Below, piece by piece: positions 34,480 to 46,892 of a stretch of DNA of 64,000 bases (position 1 is the stretch's first letter; every line of letters starts with the position of its first letter). Under the pieces are notes generated by a model, which was not told the DNA's origin, searched no databases, and was given only the letters and a program-made list of their open reading frames with translations. Made by a program: the position numbers and the translations under genes. This stretch comes from Enoplolaimus lenunculus (taxonomy: Eukaryota > Nematoda > Enoplea > Enoplida > Thoracostomopsidae): contig JASANG010002214.1 of the NCBI GenBank assembly GCA_030248215.1, positions 372,001 to 436,000 on the forward strand. Direction: 5' to 3'.

Positions 34480-35760
34480 ACGGGGCCTAGCTGCTCAACT
34501 TTACACGAATATAAGGATATTACACCAGGTGCGCGACGTCAGAAAATAGACTGCCCGTGCGCGCCCCATCTTCCAACCACAACAACTGTGCGCGACAGCC
34601 GCGATCTTACGTAAATTGCCAATCCTTTGTCCTTTGTGCTGACAAATTGCTCAATAGCAACCCACGCTGGACCTAATGTGAGTGTGGCATGCAGCCACAA
34701 CTGTACATCATTCTGTCAGCTTAGCCAGTCGTCACCATAATAGGTTATCGAGTCGTGTGCCACTACGACACCCAGCCCTATCTATCTCCCGAATTTGGAC
34801 ATGACAGCGAATGCAATACGACGCTGTGCAACTGACAGGGAAATATTCGACCAGCGGGGTATCGTACATGGACCTCCATTCCACTTGCTAGACAGACTTG
34901 CTCCCACCAAAACCAAACTACAGCTCTCTTATGCCTCAAGGCCAGCTGCATCACAATACTACATCCACTCCACAACATCGCTATGCTTTACATACCATGC
35001 ACCAGGGTGCAACCGGAATTCCGGTTCCGGTTCCGGCATTTTTTCACCTTCCGGTTCCGGTTCCGGTTCCGGTAAATTTTTACCGGATTTAAAAATTCCG
35101 GTATTATAATTTGGCCGTTTTCTTAACTTTGCTAATTTTTAAGAATCTCTTTTGAAAGCCACTTGTACTCCGAATATAAGCCATTGATGGTGGATTTCAC
35201 TTCAGTCGATGATGAAAATCTAAAATACAACAAATAAAATAAACACCTATGTTCGACTAAGGTTATTTCACAAATAATAGAGCAAAAAATAAGATTAAAA
35301 TGAAATTTTTGGTGAAATGCATTTTTCATTTTCCGGTTCCGGTTCCGGTAAAATTTTCAAATTCCGGTTCCGGTTCCGGTAAATTGTAATTCCGGTTGCA
35401 CCCTGCCATGCACATATACCGATAACAATAATATGTAATACCTAACACAAGCACTTCGTTGACGTCGTGCCGCTGTAGGTTAGTTGATGAATAGCGTTGG
35501 CCTGGATAGACAAAGCTCGTTGCATGAAACCGCATGACTTACGCCCGCGATACCACAAGATCAGTTGCACAATTACACTACAACGCAGGTGTAGGTGGCA
35601 TCTCACCTTGAAATTCTGGGTATTCACTGCTTATATTTCTAAATCAATTTCCCTCAGCTTTCCCTTTTTACAGAGGGCTATCGGCTCTCAATTCGCTCGC
35701 GTTTTTCTGTTTCTGAACTGTGACTCCGCTGGCCTTAACCAGTGCGCTATTTTTAAGCCG
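34480..35760. repeat. GC-richer transposon remnant split by a MITE
   Basis: The stretch 34,480-35,002 and its continuation 35,406-35,760 are richer in G+C than their surroundings and have fragmentary open frames on both strands without a recognised domain. The MITE at 35,003-35,405 interrupts it and duplicated CCATGCAC. Family not identified. Confidence 0.4.
35003..35405. mobile_element. hAT-like MITE, CCGGTT-repeat family, perfect 8-bp duplication
   Basis: Starts CAGGGTGCAACCGGAATTCC and ends AATTCCGGTTGCACCCTG. CCATGCAC flanks both sides exactly. Tandem CCGGTT hexamers are present at both ends in inverted orientation. The interior matches the copy at 14,867 in reverse, including the TTGATGGTGGATTTCACTT segment. 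Confidence 0.93.
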
Positions 35761-36145
35761 CGCCGGATATTGTTTCCAACATTTATTAAAATACGTATTT
35801 TCACTGTTCTAAAACAATAATTCTTAAAAATATTGTACAACAATTGTTATCAAAAACCTTTGAATAACCAACCCGATTAACATCTCCCGTTAGTCTTCAA
35901 GTTAGTTACGTTTTCCTGAACTATGTTTTCTCCTCCAGTTGGCTGTTTAGTTTAAGTATTGTGAACACAAAAGTTAAGCTTTCAAAACGTATTGCTTTAG
36001 TACAAGAATAATTCAATATCATAAACTGCCAGATTTCTGTGCCTGAGTTCGGTCCATTATGTTTTATTCTACTTGTTGCATTAATTTCTGCATAAACGTT
36101 TTAAAACCGTGTGTTTCCTGCGAAGCGATCGATCTTAATTGAAGG

Positions 36146-36358
36146 ATGAATCCCAGTCCGTTGGAAACCACAATAAAGAATCCCAAAAGTAGTGAAACAC
36201 AAACATCGAGCAAGAAGCCAGATACATACCGACCAAAAGATCATCCAAAACCGACAGCTTGGTTCGGTTTTTACATCAGTGCAAGTTTTTATTCTGAGAA
36301 CCAACGATATCGTCTAAATTTTTTAGGTCGATTATTCAGAAATAAAACACGTGATTGA
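36146..36358 (+). other. Unassigned region open on both strands
   Basis: The plus strand has an ATG-started frame of 70 codons, hydrophilic at first, with no recognised domain. The minus strand over about the same bases is open in two frames and hydrophobic. I found no convincing splice sites. It lies in the 4-kb space between the divergent DCUN1D and RNF26 genes and might be a first exon of something not seen. Confidence 0.2.
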
Positions 36359-37297
36359 GTATTATGTAGTTATAAGGAATACAAAGTGGTAGCTTAGTAA
36401 ATATAATAAACCTTTCACTCACGAACCCACGAAGCCACACAAATTATTAATTTTGTTTGTGTTTTTCGCACTATGTGAGTTTCATAGATAACCTGTTCGT
36501 GTTGTGTAATTTAAACGATGAAGAAAATGGAAGAGCCCAACACCAGCTATTAAAGCTGCCTGTGGCACTTAGACATGAATGCCCAGAATGTAATACGCAT
36601 ATAAACTCAAACATATGTCTCTATATTTTAAAACCAAACAGAATACGTTGGTCATATAAAGTATATAACTGATAACAAATTGAACCTAGGCGGTGCCAAC
36701 GGCCTTCACGTGTTCCATTTTCTGTTTTTTGTGTATTTAAAAAGAAAACAAATATAACATACAAAATAGTAACGCTTACTATTATATACAATGCACAAAA
36801 GAGTGCACAAACGAGAGCTGAGAAACAAAAATAATTTGCTTACAAAGAAATTATTTTGTATTTTTAAATTTGAACGTTTATGTCTCGTTAATTATACGAC
36901 ACTGTTTGTAACAGTCGACCACTTTTTTGGTAACTGAACCTTTCACACTAAAGATTTAAATTATTTTCTCATTTTGGAATAATATATAATTATAAGAATT
37001 ACTTAACTAGTATAACGATTTTACTGTCCAGCGGAAAAAAACTGAATTATCTCATACGTTTAAATAAAGCTTCAAAAAACTGATAATAAAATCGAAGCAA
37101 AAGCAAAGAAAGTGGAGTTAGTATAAAAAAGTCACTAGAAAAGGAGTAAACTGTGCTCAAATCTAGCCTAAGTTCTTAAAGTTGTTATTAAGAAAAGCCG
37201 TGCAAATCCTACAGCGGTTTCGAACGAAACATCTTACATATTTTCTACAAGGTGTGGTTAGGTTTAAATTTGCTTGCCGTTAAGTATAAGACGTAAA

Positions 37298-37517
37298 GGT
37301 TGCACCCACATAGCTGTATTTTAGATTTCCATAATCCACCAAAGCGGAATCTACCTTCGATAGTTTATTTTCAGCGTTTGTCAAGGTTTACATACTATAA
37401 TAATGAAATCTGTTTAATTTTTGTCGTCATTTTTTAGTAAAATATCTTAGTTTCCACCGACGGAACTGGAGGGTGAAAAAATGTCTGAACTGGAACCGGA
37501 ATTCCGGTTGCACACTG
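37298..37517. mobile_element. CCGGTT-repeat family, diverged partial copy
   Basis: The right end reads GGAACCGGAATTCCGGTTGC then ACACTGG. The interior shares AAAGCGGAATCTACCTTCGA and TAGTTTATTTTCAG with the piece at 39,368-39,757. The left end is worn. Confidence 0.6.
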
Positions 37518-37639
37518 GGTTGCAACCTCTCAGTATATCATGCAATACCCGACCCTACTCTCATCACGCGTAGCATTGGTACCTGGGTTAGGTCGTCTAA
37601 AATCTGTTCTGGATTCGTGGTATGTAAATAGCAGGTTGC

Positions 37640-37945
37640 GACCGGATATTAACGGATATTTAATTTTTCACCGAGATTGTTTTTTCAGAATATGTACTCG
37701 TAAACATTGCGTAACTATGAAATTTCATAATTTCACAAAATAAAATTTATTCATTAGCCATCACTTACTTCAACTATACAGTCATACATTTGCTGAATCA
37801 TCGACTTCTGGCTTCGGTTCCAAACCACCGATACTCAAGAAGCGAGACCGAATCCGAGACCGAGACCTGCCAAATACCGAGACCGAGACCTGCCAAATAC
37901 CGAGACTTGCCGATACCGAGACCGAAGCTCCCATCCTTGTGTCAC
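37640..37945. mobile_element. CGGTCT-repeat family, partial copy
   Basis: Tandem CCGAGACCGAGACC and TGCCAAATACCGAGAC motifs end in GAAGCTCCCATCCTTG, the reverse complement of the left end of the element at 13,157. The other end is not clear. Confidence 0.6.
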
Positions 37946-38086
37946 ATCACATTCGCAAGTATTCCGTGTCCTGTTGGAATATACCGGATGCCAAAACCGG
38001 ATACGGATATCACTTTTTGCCAGATATTGTACCGAAGCAGTTTATATATACGTATAGATTTTAGCGTTACGTAATTGATAACGTTA

Positions 38087-41000
38087 ATGATATTAAATGT
38101 TGTACCAGTTATCGAAGAATTGTTGGAATTTAACCACAGAATAGTATCATGTGTAATTTATTGGGCTTCTGAGTTGTTACTTCTGATACAGTTTATCATT
38201 TCTCGTTTTGCAGATCTTCTTCATTATGTGATTGAATTGTATCAATCGCTGTGTGTGGGCATTATACGCAGCTTCATATATTTTTACTCAAATACGTCAA
38301 AGGTGAGATAAAATGCATAGGGAAACCCGAATTTTTGCATTGGTGTTACTTGACCGATATTGGACTGACAAAACAAGTATTTCCCTTTGAGCATTTGACC
38401 CGAAACTTAACTTGTTTAACAATTAAATATGTGGGTTGTGTACATCTGTGGATGCATTCTCAATAGCAGTGATCCATGAGAAGCTGTTGCAGTTTATGCC
38501 AGTCAACCGCTAGAACTAATATGCAATGAACTAAGTAGGGATCGACCGGATCCGGATCCGGGCCGGATCTCTGCAATTTTTAAGATCCGAATTCGGATCC
38601 GGTAAAATAAACTACCGGATCTCCGGATCCGAAATTTGATATATACAAACAAAAACATACCAAAATTGGTGTATGTATTTCAACTATTCTTACGTAATCT
38701 AATAAGCACTGTGTGAGCATTAATGCTTTGTTGGAATGTCAGGTTAATGACATCCTCGTGGAGACCAGTGTTGTTACGGAAGAAGAACAAACATAAAAAT
38801 TTTAAAGACTTCTTTGTATAGTTGCTGTAAGTTTTGTTGACTAATTTTGCGAAACAGTCAGTTGAACTTTTTGTATTTTATATACGTTAGGTATTGAAAA
38901 ATTATCCAGCTAGTAAGATCCGGATCCGGGCCGGATCTGAATTTTAAGATCCGGATTCGGATCCGGTAAATGCAAAATTTTGGATCCGGTCGTTCCCTAG
39001 AACTAAGTAATCACAAGATAATTTGCTAGCATATCACATTGAAAATAGGGATGTGTCGGTACCAAAAGTGTTGCTGATGTCGATAACTACGCCGGTTTTT
39101 ATTTTGAAAATATGGCCACCGATATCGATTCCAATTTTAATACATTTTCAAGTGCAAGAGAGAACGGCTTCCCTATTCAGTCGCACCGATATATATACGC
39201 CAGCAGATGAAATTTGTAGCATTCCAACTCACTGTTATGTGCAAAAAGTGTCGGCAAAGAATTGGCAATTTTTTGCAGTACTGATGCCGACACTCACAGG
39301 AAGTGCCGATTATTTCCGACGTCGATGCATATTAATTGGCACATTTTTAATTGAAAACACGAAAATACAATTTACCGGATCTGGAATTTGAAAAATACCG
39401 CAATCGGAAAGTGAAAAATAAATGACACCGAAAAATTCATTTTATTTTTCTTTTTTGATATATTATTGGTGCAATAATCTTAATTCACAATAGGTATGTG
39501 TTTATTTAATTTGGTGTATTTTTGATTTTCATTATCGACGAAAGCGAAATCTACCTTCGATGGTTTATTTTCGGTGATTATCAGGATTAATATATACGTA
39601 CTCTACTAATAAAGTCTATTTTATTGTTATCGTCATGTTTAGTAAAATGCTTAATTTCCACCGACCAAAGTTTAGTGACAGAATTTTTAATTCGATTAGA
39701 GTTTACTCAAACCGGAAGGTGAAAAATGTCAGAACCGAAATTCCAGTTGCACCTTGATTATGTTAGTTCAATTTAACTGTTGGTTTCTGTTTATTTTAGG
39801 CGTTTACCGCTGGTGATGATTCGATAATGAACGCGTTTTATGGAGCTAGACAGTTTTTTCATCAGGCTGGTATTTTAATGTGGCGGATGTGGTCTATATT
39901 TTTTCGTTGTTTGTACATTATTATAACAGCTCCGTTTCGAATTGCGTACTTTTGTGTAAAAACCACTATAATGGCTATATGGAACGTATCGTTTGCAATC
40001 ACTCATTCCGCACTTGTTGTTATCCGACTAATTCCGAAACGAAGATCAAAGAACCAGCGATATCAACTCTATGATTATGTTTGTGTGATAGCGGTGTGGA
40101 TTATTGCTGCAGGTGTATTGCCGTCAATTTTTTATTTTGGCCTGCTATAGATACTTGCTGGCGCTGTACTTTTATTTATTCTTATTACTTTAAGCAGTTT
40201 TCAGCAACTTTATTTAGACGATAAAACGACCTAGGTAAATATAGTTGCCGAGTGTAGTCCACCGTGGGATGTTACTAGGGAACGACCGGATCCAAAATTT
40301 TGCATTTACCGGATCCGGATCTTTAAATGCAGATCCGACCCGAATCCGGATCTTACTAGCTGGATAATTTTTCATTACCTAACGTATATAAAATAGAAAA
40401 AGTTCAACTGATTCTTTCGCAAAATTAGTCAACAAAACTTTTTATGTTTGTTCTTCTTCCGCAACAACACTGGTCGCCACGTATATGTAATTAAAGGGTT
40501 AACTTTGAAACTTATTCCTGAAAAATATGTCTCTGATTACTAATTACTACACTTATTGCAATCACGCATTTTATGGTGAATTTTAGCCTCACGCTTAGAA
40601 ATATGTTTGTTCTACTGCTACAAACATTTGTTCAAGAATATCCACTGTTTTGCTAAATTTCACTGCCCTTTTAAGTATATAAGTATAAGTATTTGCCAAG
40701 CAGTTTGTATAACTAGCTATGAAACTTGCAAATACATACACATTTATATTCAATGTGTTACATAGGTATTTCGTATAGACATTCCAAAAAAGCATCAATG
40801 CTCACACAGTGCTTATTAGATTACGTACGCATAGTTGAAATACATACACCAATCTTGGTATGTTTTTGTTTGTATATCAAATTTCGGATCCGGAGATCCG
40901 GTAGTTTATTTTACCGGATCCGGATCTTAAAAATTGCAGAGATCCGGATCTCGGATCCGGTCGATCCCTAGATGTTACTATGCTTTGTGGAACAACGCAA

Positions 41001-42383
41001 AATGTGCGGATGCTAGGTTTGAAGCAAAATTTGCCGATGCTAGGTTTGAAGCCGAATTTTCCGATGCTTGGTTTGAAGCAGTATTTGATTAAGCGATGAA
41101 ATTGCAGATTTTAAAGTAAGCTATGAAATAATGTCAAAATTTTTTTAAATATGTAAAGTTTTAATTTGAAAAATATGTGCGAATGGTGCAAAGGTAATCA
41201 ATGAGCGTACTGTTAAAAACTACACTACATGCGTAACTTACCGATATTTTCGTTGTTGCGTTATAATACTTGGTATAAACTCATAAATTTTTGCCAAGGT
41301 AGTCGGTAGATTTTAAAACACAAACATATTTGTGTTAAATCCTGTTTTCTTAACTTCAGCTATTGTTCTCTATTTTCGTCGCGAGATCACCCGTCTATGC
41401 TACAAAATTTGTGTTCGAACGTTTAAAAAGTTTGTTCGGTGTTTACATCATCTGTCGCGTCGATTCTGGCGTTATTTTGGGCGATGGATTGAAGCAACCC
41501 TTATTGTTTCGATGCCTTGGCTCCGAGTTCCTTTGTTTATCATTCGTCTTGTATACAGGCCTTGCCTGATCATTATTGGATACATCGCAAATTATTTTGG
41601 AATTACTGTTAACAATAGCAGTCAGCAGGTACGTAACTATATGCTGAGGGTTCTTCAATTGGGCCTCTGTGATATTTCTTAGTATAAGGCTGAGAGATCA
41701 TTTTTTATTTAGTTTTGTGATCATGGTATCAGTTAAACTGTTTTGATTGAAGACTCATATAACACTACGTCGTAGACAGGGTGTATACTAGTCGATGAGT
41801 ATATGATATAAATTGTTTTCATGACGTAGATCTTTCACAATATTATGCTTCCATTCTAATATGTATTATTGTGTATTTGCAAATTTGCTTTACATTTCAG
41901 TCTGAAATAAGACCTCCTGATCGCAGCGGTCGTCGTGAACGCGTAATTGAAGATCTTGCCGCTGAATCTGTGACATTTAATGGAAACCCAATGCGTGATC
42001 GATGGGATTTCGCGCAGGAAACGGTTCGGCAACAAAACGGAAATCAAAGTCTTTCCGGGTCATCTCGAGCTAGTCATGACAGTTTTGAGTCTGACTCGGT
42101 AAACCATTCTGTATCACCGCTTAATCGCTCAGCTTTAAAACAAAGGCATGCTGGGTTAGGAACTGGCTCAACCCTTGATCCGAACGGCAGCAATATGGTG
42201 AGCGATTCCTCAGAAAGACTTATGTGTGTCGTATGCCAAGATGCAGAACGATCTGTCGCACTTGTTCCATGTCACCATTGTTGTTGTTGTCGTCCATGTG
42301 CGGAAGCCCTTACAAGTCGTCCCGACGGTTCGTGCCCCATTTGTCGCGGAGATATCACTCGATTGTTGAATATATACCTATGA
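38087..42383 (+). CDS. RNF26: RNF26-like membrane RING E3 ubiquitin ligase
   Basis: Four exons: 38087-38302, 39800-40112, 41360-41628, 41901-42383 (TGA), phases consistent, 426 residues (human RNF26 433). Exons 1-3 encode a series of hydrophobic segments typical of this ER/nuclear-envelope protein. Exon 4 has a Ser-rich linker and a C-terminal RING. Its zinc ligands are C375, C378, C390, H392, C396, C399, C411 and C414 (CVVC, PCHHCCCCRPC, CPIC), and it ends LLNIYL, matching the LNVYL end of RNF26. RNF26 ubiquitinates SQSTM1 to hold endosomes near the nucleus and acts on STING in vertebrates. An in-frame TAA lies 12 nt before the ATG, so the start is firm if exon 1 is first. ATTAAA occurs about 31 nt past the stop. 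Introns 1 and 2 each carry a CCGGAT-family hAT MITE. Confidence 0.93.
38536..38999. mobile_element. hAT-like MITE, CCGGAT-repeat family, perfect 8-bp duplication
   Basis: Starts TAGGGATCGACCGGATCC and ends GGATCCGGTCGTTCCCTA. GAACTAAG flanks both sides exactly. Tandem GGATCC/CCGGAT motifs lie at both ends. It is 464 bp, shorter than the 695-bp relative at 40,276, with which it shares ends and parts of the interior. It lies in RNF26 intron 1. Confidence 0.94.
39368..39757. mobile_element. CCGGTT-repeat family, diverged copy
   Basis: AATTTACCGGATCTGG at the left and AATTCCAGTTGCACCTTG at the right, with interior words shared with 37,298-37,517. Just upstream, 39,047 onward, TAGGGATGTGTCGGTACC-like sequence belongs to another YAGGG family that recurs as GGCACATCCCTA near 43,520 and 47,640. 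Both lie in RNF26 intron 1. Confidence 0.55.
40276..40970. mobile_element. hAT-like MITE, CCGGAT-repeat family, 695 bp, perfect 8-bp duplication
   Basis: Starts TAGGGAACGACCGGATCC and ends GGATCCGGTCGATCCCTA. GATGTTAC flanks both sides exactly. It is the longest copy and has no transposase frame. Inverted relative to the 38,536 copy, it lies in RNF26 intron 2. Confidence 0.94.
41009..41089. repeat. 27-bp tandem triplet
   Basis: GATGCTAGGTTTGAAGC-type units recur at 41,009, 41,036 and 41,063 with small changes, just after the MITE target duplication in RNF26 intron 2. Confidence 0.85.
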
Positions 42384-44425
42384 ATCTTTATACTTTGGCA
42401 AGAGCTATGGTAGATTAAATGATTGCGTTGCTGTAGTATAATGTGATGAAACGTGTCCTTGGACCTGGATGTTTTTAAACGGAAGAGCGAAGGACTTCAA
42501 GATACGACTGGACTGTATGGCAGATCCTTGTGAAAATCAGAAGTCTTCGGGCGAGAAAGAATTATTGTTTGACTAAATATAGTTATAATCGTGAATTTAC
42601 GAAGAAGTATTATCAGTTTTATGGAAACTCATATTTTGCAACTTTTGGCGGGAATCGCTGAATTATGAAATGTTATGAACTTCATCGTTGTTAGCGTTTG
42701 CGCACACTTTACATATTACATTCATTATGATTAAAAATGCCAAAGCATTTGGCAAGTCTACTACTTGATTGTTTTACTGCCCATGTTAATTATAAGCTCG
42801 TACCCACCTAGCCTAAATGCAAAATTAAGCGCTAAGCCTAAACATAAGCATAAACGTCCCAGTCTCAAGTACTCAGTCTACCTGTCTCCCAGTAGGTAGG
42901 ACCTACAATTATCAAACCTTTTAACAAATGATTTATGTAGCATCAGTGTGGGTTAAATGATTACAGTGTTTGTTTTAGTGAGTTTTGGCAAGTTTCGATG
43001 CTTTAAGATGTTTGGATACTTATAGTCCAGCAAGTCAAGGTATGTATCCTTAATTCTTATAGCCTAAACATCCAATCTAGTCTGTTCGGTATCCACAGAC
43101 TGTGTTGTTTTGCAAATTAGAATAATTTTATTATACCTATTGTCTGTCGGTCAGAATTTTTTATCAAGCGGGAGTCTCAGAAATGTTTGAAAGTATTTTA
43201 TGCATACGAGAATATGATCCAAGTAAAGTTACGCGTCGAGTTTTGCAGTTCAATGTCTTCATTGGTAGAGCAACTATGTTGAACTTGGGCTGCCTTATGC
43301 AGCTGGAGTATGGGGGTAGGCCTCCCACTACTAGACCCAAAGGACCTGACGGAGCGAAATGTAGTTTGTATTTTTAGTACCTCAAAATTCATGTAGACGC
43401 AAAAATTTGCTGGGTATGTGTCCTTCATTAACCTAGAATAATGCGCAACGTTAAAATGAGGGATTGCAATGTAAATATGGCGTACTAAACTTCAAATCGG
43501 CATATTTTCCAGTATCGGCACATCCCTATACTTGATACTGGTGGCAATAATACTGAAAAACTCTGGAAATTGTAAATAATTTTTGTGCTTGCAAAGGTTG
43601 GGCTTACACATGTGGGGGACATCAACTGGGATTGTAAAAGCTGGACCTCGAGCGGGATACAACCAGAAATCCCGTTTTTGTTCGATCAGGCGAATTCCGT
43701 TGTATCAATATGAAGTTCAGCGTTTACTAAACGTTTGGTGCATAGCCTAGCTGTAGGCTGGCGGTATGTCTTGCAGTGAGCAGTGTAATGAACGTTTTAA
43801 TACGACCGCTATCTTACTGCGTGTTCTGCGTACAGGTATCTGGGGTGCAACCGCAGGTGGAAAATACAAGTTTAGCAACACAGCGGGATTTGCTGGCGGT
43901 TCACAGCGTTGAATTTACTAATTTTAACAACATGGTGAAGTTTCGCTTGCCGTACTTTAGAATCTGTATAATACACGCTGTGTTGCTCGCCAGCTCACCG
44001 TATACTACCCTCATGGACCATCGTACCTCAATTTGCATATTTGTCACTTAATAAGCTGATGTCATTAGAATTTTTTGGCTAAATTTTCAAATTCGACACT
44101 GAAGCTACACTTATGTTACGTACCAATTGTGACTGCAGCAATGAGTTATGTATTTACTTAGGGATAATTTGAGATCTGATTCCGGAATTCTTCTACCTTA
44201 ACGAAAGTTATTCTGATTTTTAAAAATAGGGTATCGTAAATGATTTTGTAAAGCTCAAAACATAAATTATTGTTAAAATTTGCGAGTTTACCTCATTTTT
44301 ACTGATTTGATTTTGGATTCACTCTCAGTTTCATCATTACAGTAATGTTTCGTTTGTTTATCGGTGTGTTTTGGTCCACTTGCGGTTTCACTTTAGTAAG
44401 TAGCAGTATTAATTTTGTTTTCTCG
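42384..44425. other. Intergenic space between RNF26 and TRAPPC4
   Basis: It contains GCCTAA-like words near 42,810-42,860 and the fragment TATCGGCACATCCCTATA near 43,515. At 43,776-44,051 there is a plus-strand frame following a CTGCGTACAG site, but no domain or splice partner was found. No gene is called. Confidence 0.45.
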
Positions 44426-46495
44426 ATGACCATTTATCATATCTTTATTATAAATCGAGCTGGTAGTTTAATTTTTGACTATGATAATTCGCCGGCTCGG
44501 ATTCAAATTGAAAAAACATTTACATATCCATTGGACATTAGACTTGATAACGTCGACAGTCGATGCAGTGTAGTGTTTGGTGCTCGTGATGGGATTCGTG
44601 TCGGATATGTTGTACTCGCAGTCAATGGAGACTCAGTATCAGGTAATTTGGTTAAATATGGTTTTATTCTGGTTTTTTTCAAATTGTGTTTCTGATTTTG
44701 TAGCAGCTAAGCCTAAGATTTAATGGAGTTGATTTAATTGTCCGCTACTAGGTTTCAGTGCAGTTAGGGTTTCGCGATACTCGCCACGCGCCACCTGACG
44801 CGGGCGTGCGGCACAGTAACAAATTTTCATTAACCACCACCGGCATAGTTAAGTTTAGCGCCCGATATCTTACGTAGACAGACTTACTCTGTAGTATTCG
44901 TTTCAAAGGCGGAATAAAGCATAGACAATATTTATTCAATTTTGTTATACAACACATTCATTTATGCAATCTGGAATGCCCGACAACACTTAGAAAACGA
45001 AAGTATTGAGTTACTAACTGTCGAAGCATTGCAGAGAAATATTTTTAGAAATTTGTGTCGGATAAAGGTTTATAGCGAATGAAAAGTTTTTTCAGTTTTT
45101 TAAAATTTAGTATTACGAAATAAGTAAACAATTGGTTTTAAGGTTAGATGGAAACGTAATTAGATGAGGTTTTAAATGTGCTTTGTTGTCAATATCTTAC
45201 TATAACTTTGAGTTCAACATGAAGTATGCTAATCATATATGATGGGTTAAAATGACGTTTCAAAAAATGCTTATGCAACTAAATACTGTTAACTAAATTG
45301 TTTTATAGGCACAAAAATGAAGTCTGGCGAACAAATTCTGACGTATCTGCAAAACGAATCAAATTATCCGTTGAATATTAAGTTTGGTCGTCCGTTACTT
45401 GCGAGCAACGAAAAAATTATTTTGTCGTCAATGTTTCATTCCTTTTACGCGATTGGATCTCAGCTTTCTCCTGTGCCCAAAAGCTCTGGAATTCAGGTAG
45501 TTCTATGGTGTGTTTGGTTTTATAGACAGACATGTTTAAAATAATTGAGTGATATGCGCGACTGTGTTCTTGGAAGGAAGGTCGGGCTATAGCTATGCGC
45601 TCTACAGCTACTGGCACAAGCTTGACAACTCAGTAACCAACACCTGCCAACGATGCAAGCTGACTCTTCACGACGCACTACACCTGTTCTCATGCCCGCA
45701 AAACAGAACTACGCTGACCGTCTGGGACCTCTGGATGAGGCCAATCGAAGCTGCTGCATTCCTACGCATCTAATGGGCCCACAAATGGAAGGAAACGTCA
45801 ACACAACAACAAACAGCAAACAACAACAACAACAAACAACAAACAGCAAACAACAACAACAATAGCCGCTAATTGGTTGTTTTAAGCTTTTCTCTCCGGG
45901 ATTTGTACCATTTCAACTGATATCTATTTTTCAAGGTTAAGTTTGGAACCCGGAACACAGGGATCGAGGTGTTACCATTATCGCTCTGTTATAACATCTC
46001 GACGGTCGGAACGGAGGGTACTTTTAAGTCTTGTAGAGAATTTGTACTGCACATACGCGTATAATGAGCACTATGCAGAGTGTAGTATTTTGTATACACG
46101 TTTTGTTCACTAATGGCATATGATACAGTTTGCGAGTAAATGGTTAAAAGCATGGATTGAAGACGCGATAACTTTCAATAGTGTTATTTAACAAACTGCA
46201 CATACTGAATTGCACATGATTTACAAACCGATTAAACTGTTTACAGACGTTAGAAGCCGATACGTTTCGATTGGAATGCTTTCAAACGCTCACCGGTAAC
46301 AAATTTGTCGTTGTTGCTGATCCTCATCAGTTGAATTTGGATCAATTTTTGCGAAAGCTCTACGAGCTCTACGCTGATTACGGGCTGAAAAATCCGTTTT
46401 ATTCCCTTGAACAACCGGTACGGTGTGATTTGTTTGATGTTGCCGTTCAAACGTTACTTGAACGCTTTGATCGGACTGGATTGTTGAATATTTAA
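44426..46495 (+). CDS. TRAPPC4: TRAPP complex subunit 4 (synbindin)
   Basis: Three exons: 44426-44642, 45309-45496, 46247-46495 (TAA), phases consistent, 217 residues (human 219). Core subunit of the TRAPP tethering complexes that activate Rab1 in ER-Golgi and autophagic transport. It matches the longin-type sybindin fold throughout: IYHIFIINRAGSLIFDYD, EKTFTYPLDI, GARDGIRVGYVVLAVNG, NYPLNIKFGRP, SMFHSFYAIGSQLSP, CFQTLTGNKFVVVADP and LKNPFYSLEQPVRC. The start is set by alignment to the family N terminus (MxI...NRAG). An in-frame ATG at 44345 would add 27 mostly hydrophobic residues not seen in the family, so I take it as leader sequence. Intron 2 holds a LINE 3' fragment. It lies 2.0 kb downstream of RNF26 and 1.8 kb upstream of LAMTOR4. 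Confidence 0.97.
45549..45865 (+). mobile_element. LINE (non-LTR retrotransposon) 3' fragment
   Basis: The frame at 45,549-45,773 encodes the end of a non-LTR polymerase: YALYSYWHKLDNSV, then a CCHC-like motif CQRCKLTLHDALHLFSC, then LTVWDLWMRPIEAAAFL. This is the usual C-terminal region after the reverse transcriptase in several LINE clades. A tail of AAC/CAA repeats with CAGC interruptions follows to about 45,861. The 5' part is missing, as expected of a truncated insertion. It sits in sense orientation in TRAPPC4 intron 2. Confidence 0.75.
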
Positions 46496-46892
46496 CATTA
46501 TTATATCTGTGATATGTATATCTAGTGTAGAAAATTGATTTGACTGTTGGTTAGTTGGTTGGTTACATGATGGTTCCAACGATCACTGAGACAATCTCTC
46601 GTTGTATGCGCTGGATTTTGAATTTTGATTAATATAAAATTCCGATTTTGATTCCGATTGCAGGTATAATCGAAATCATAATCCTTCATCGTTTCTAAAT
46701 TGTATTAGTTGCAATTATGACTATGTATTGCGCCCTGCAAATTTTGAGGTGGTAATTGTGCGAGAGCTCACATAGGGAAATACTGTTCTTGAGATTCGGT
46801 TCATCGTAAGGTGATAGCATATTTATTTATCTAAACTTGGGAACGATCATGGAGCAGGTTGATGGATTGATATCTTGTTTGTTCGAAATATT

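Noticed and set aside
39023-39391. 122-codon plus-strand gene in RNF26 intron 1
   Set aside because: It runs through repeat-family ends (GGATGTGTCGGTACC, CCGATATCG words) and into a CCGGTT-family element; it is a repeat-derived frame.
44345-44425. Upstream in-frame start for TRAPPC4 adding 27 residues
   Set aside because: The family N terminus aligns with the ATG at 44426, and the extension is hydrophobic and absent from relatives. It remains possible if transcripts start there.
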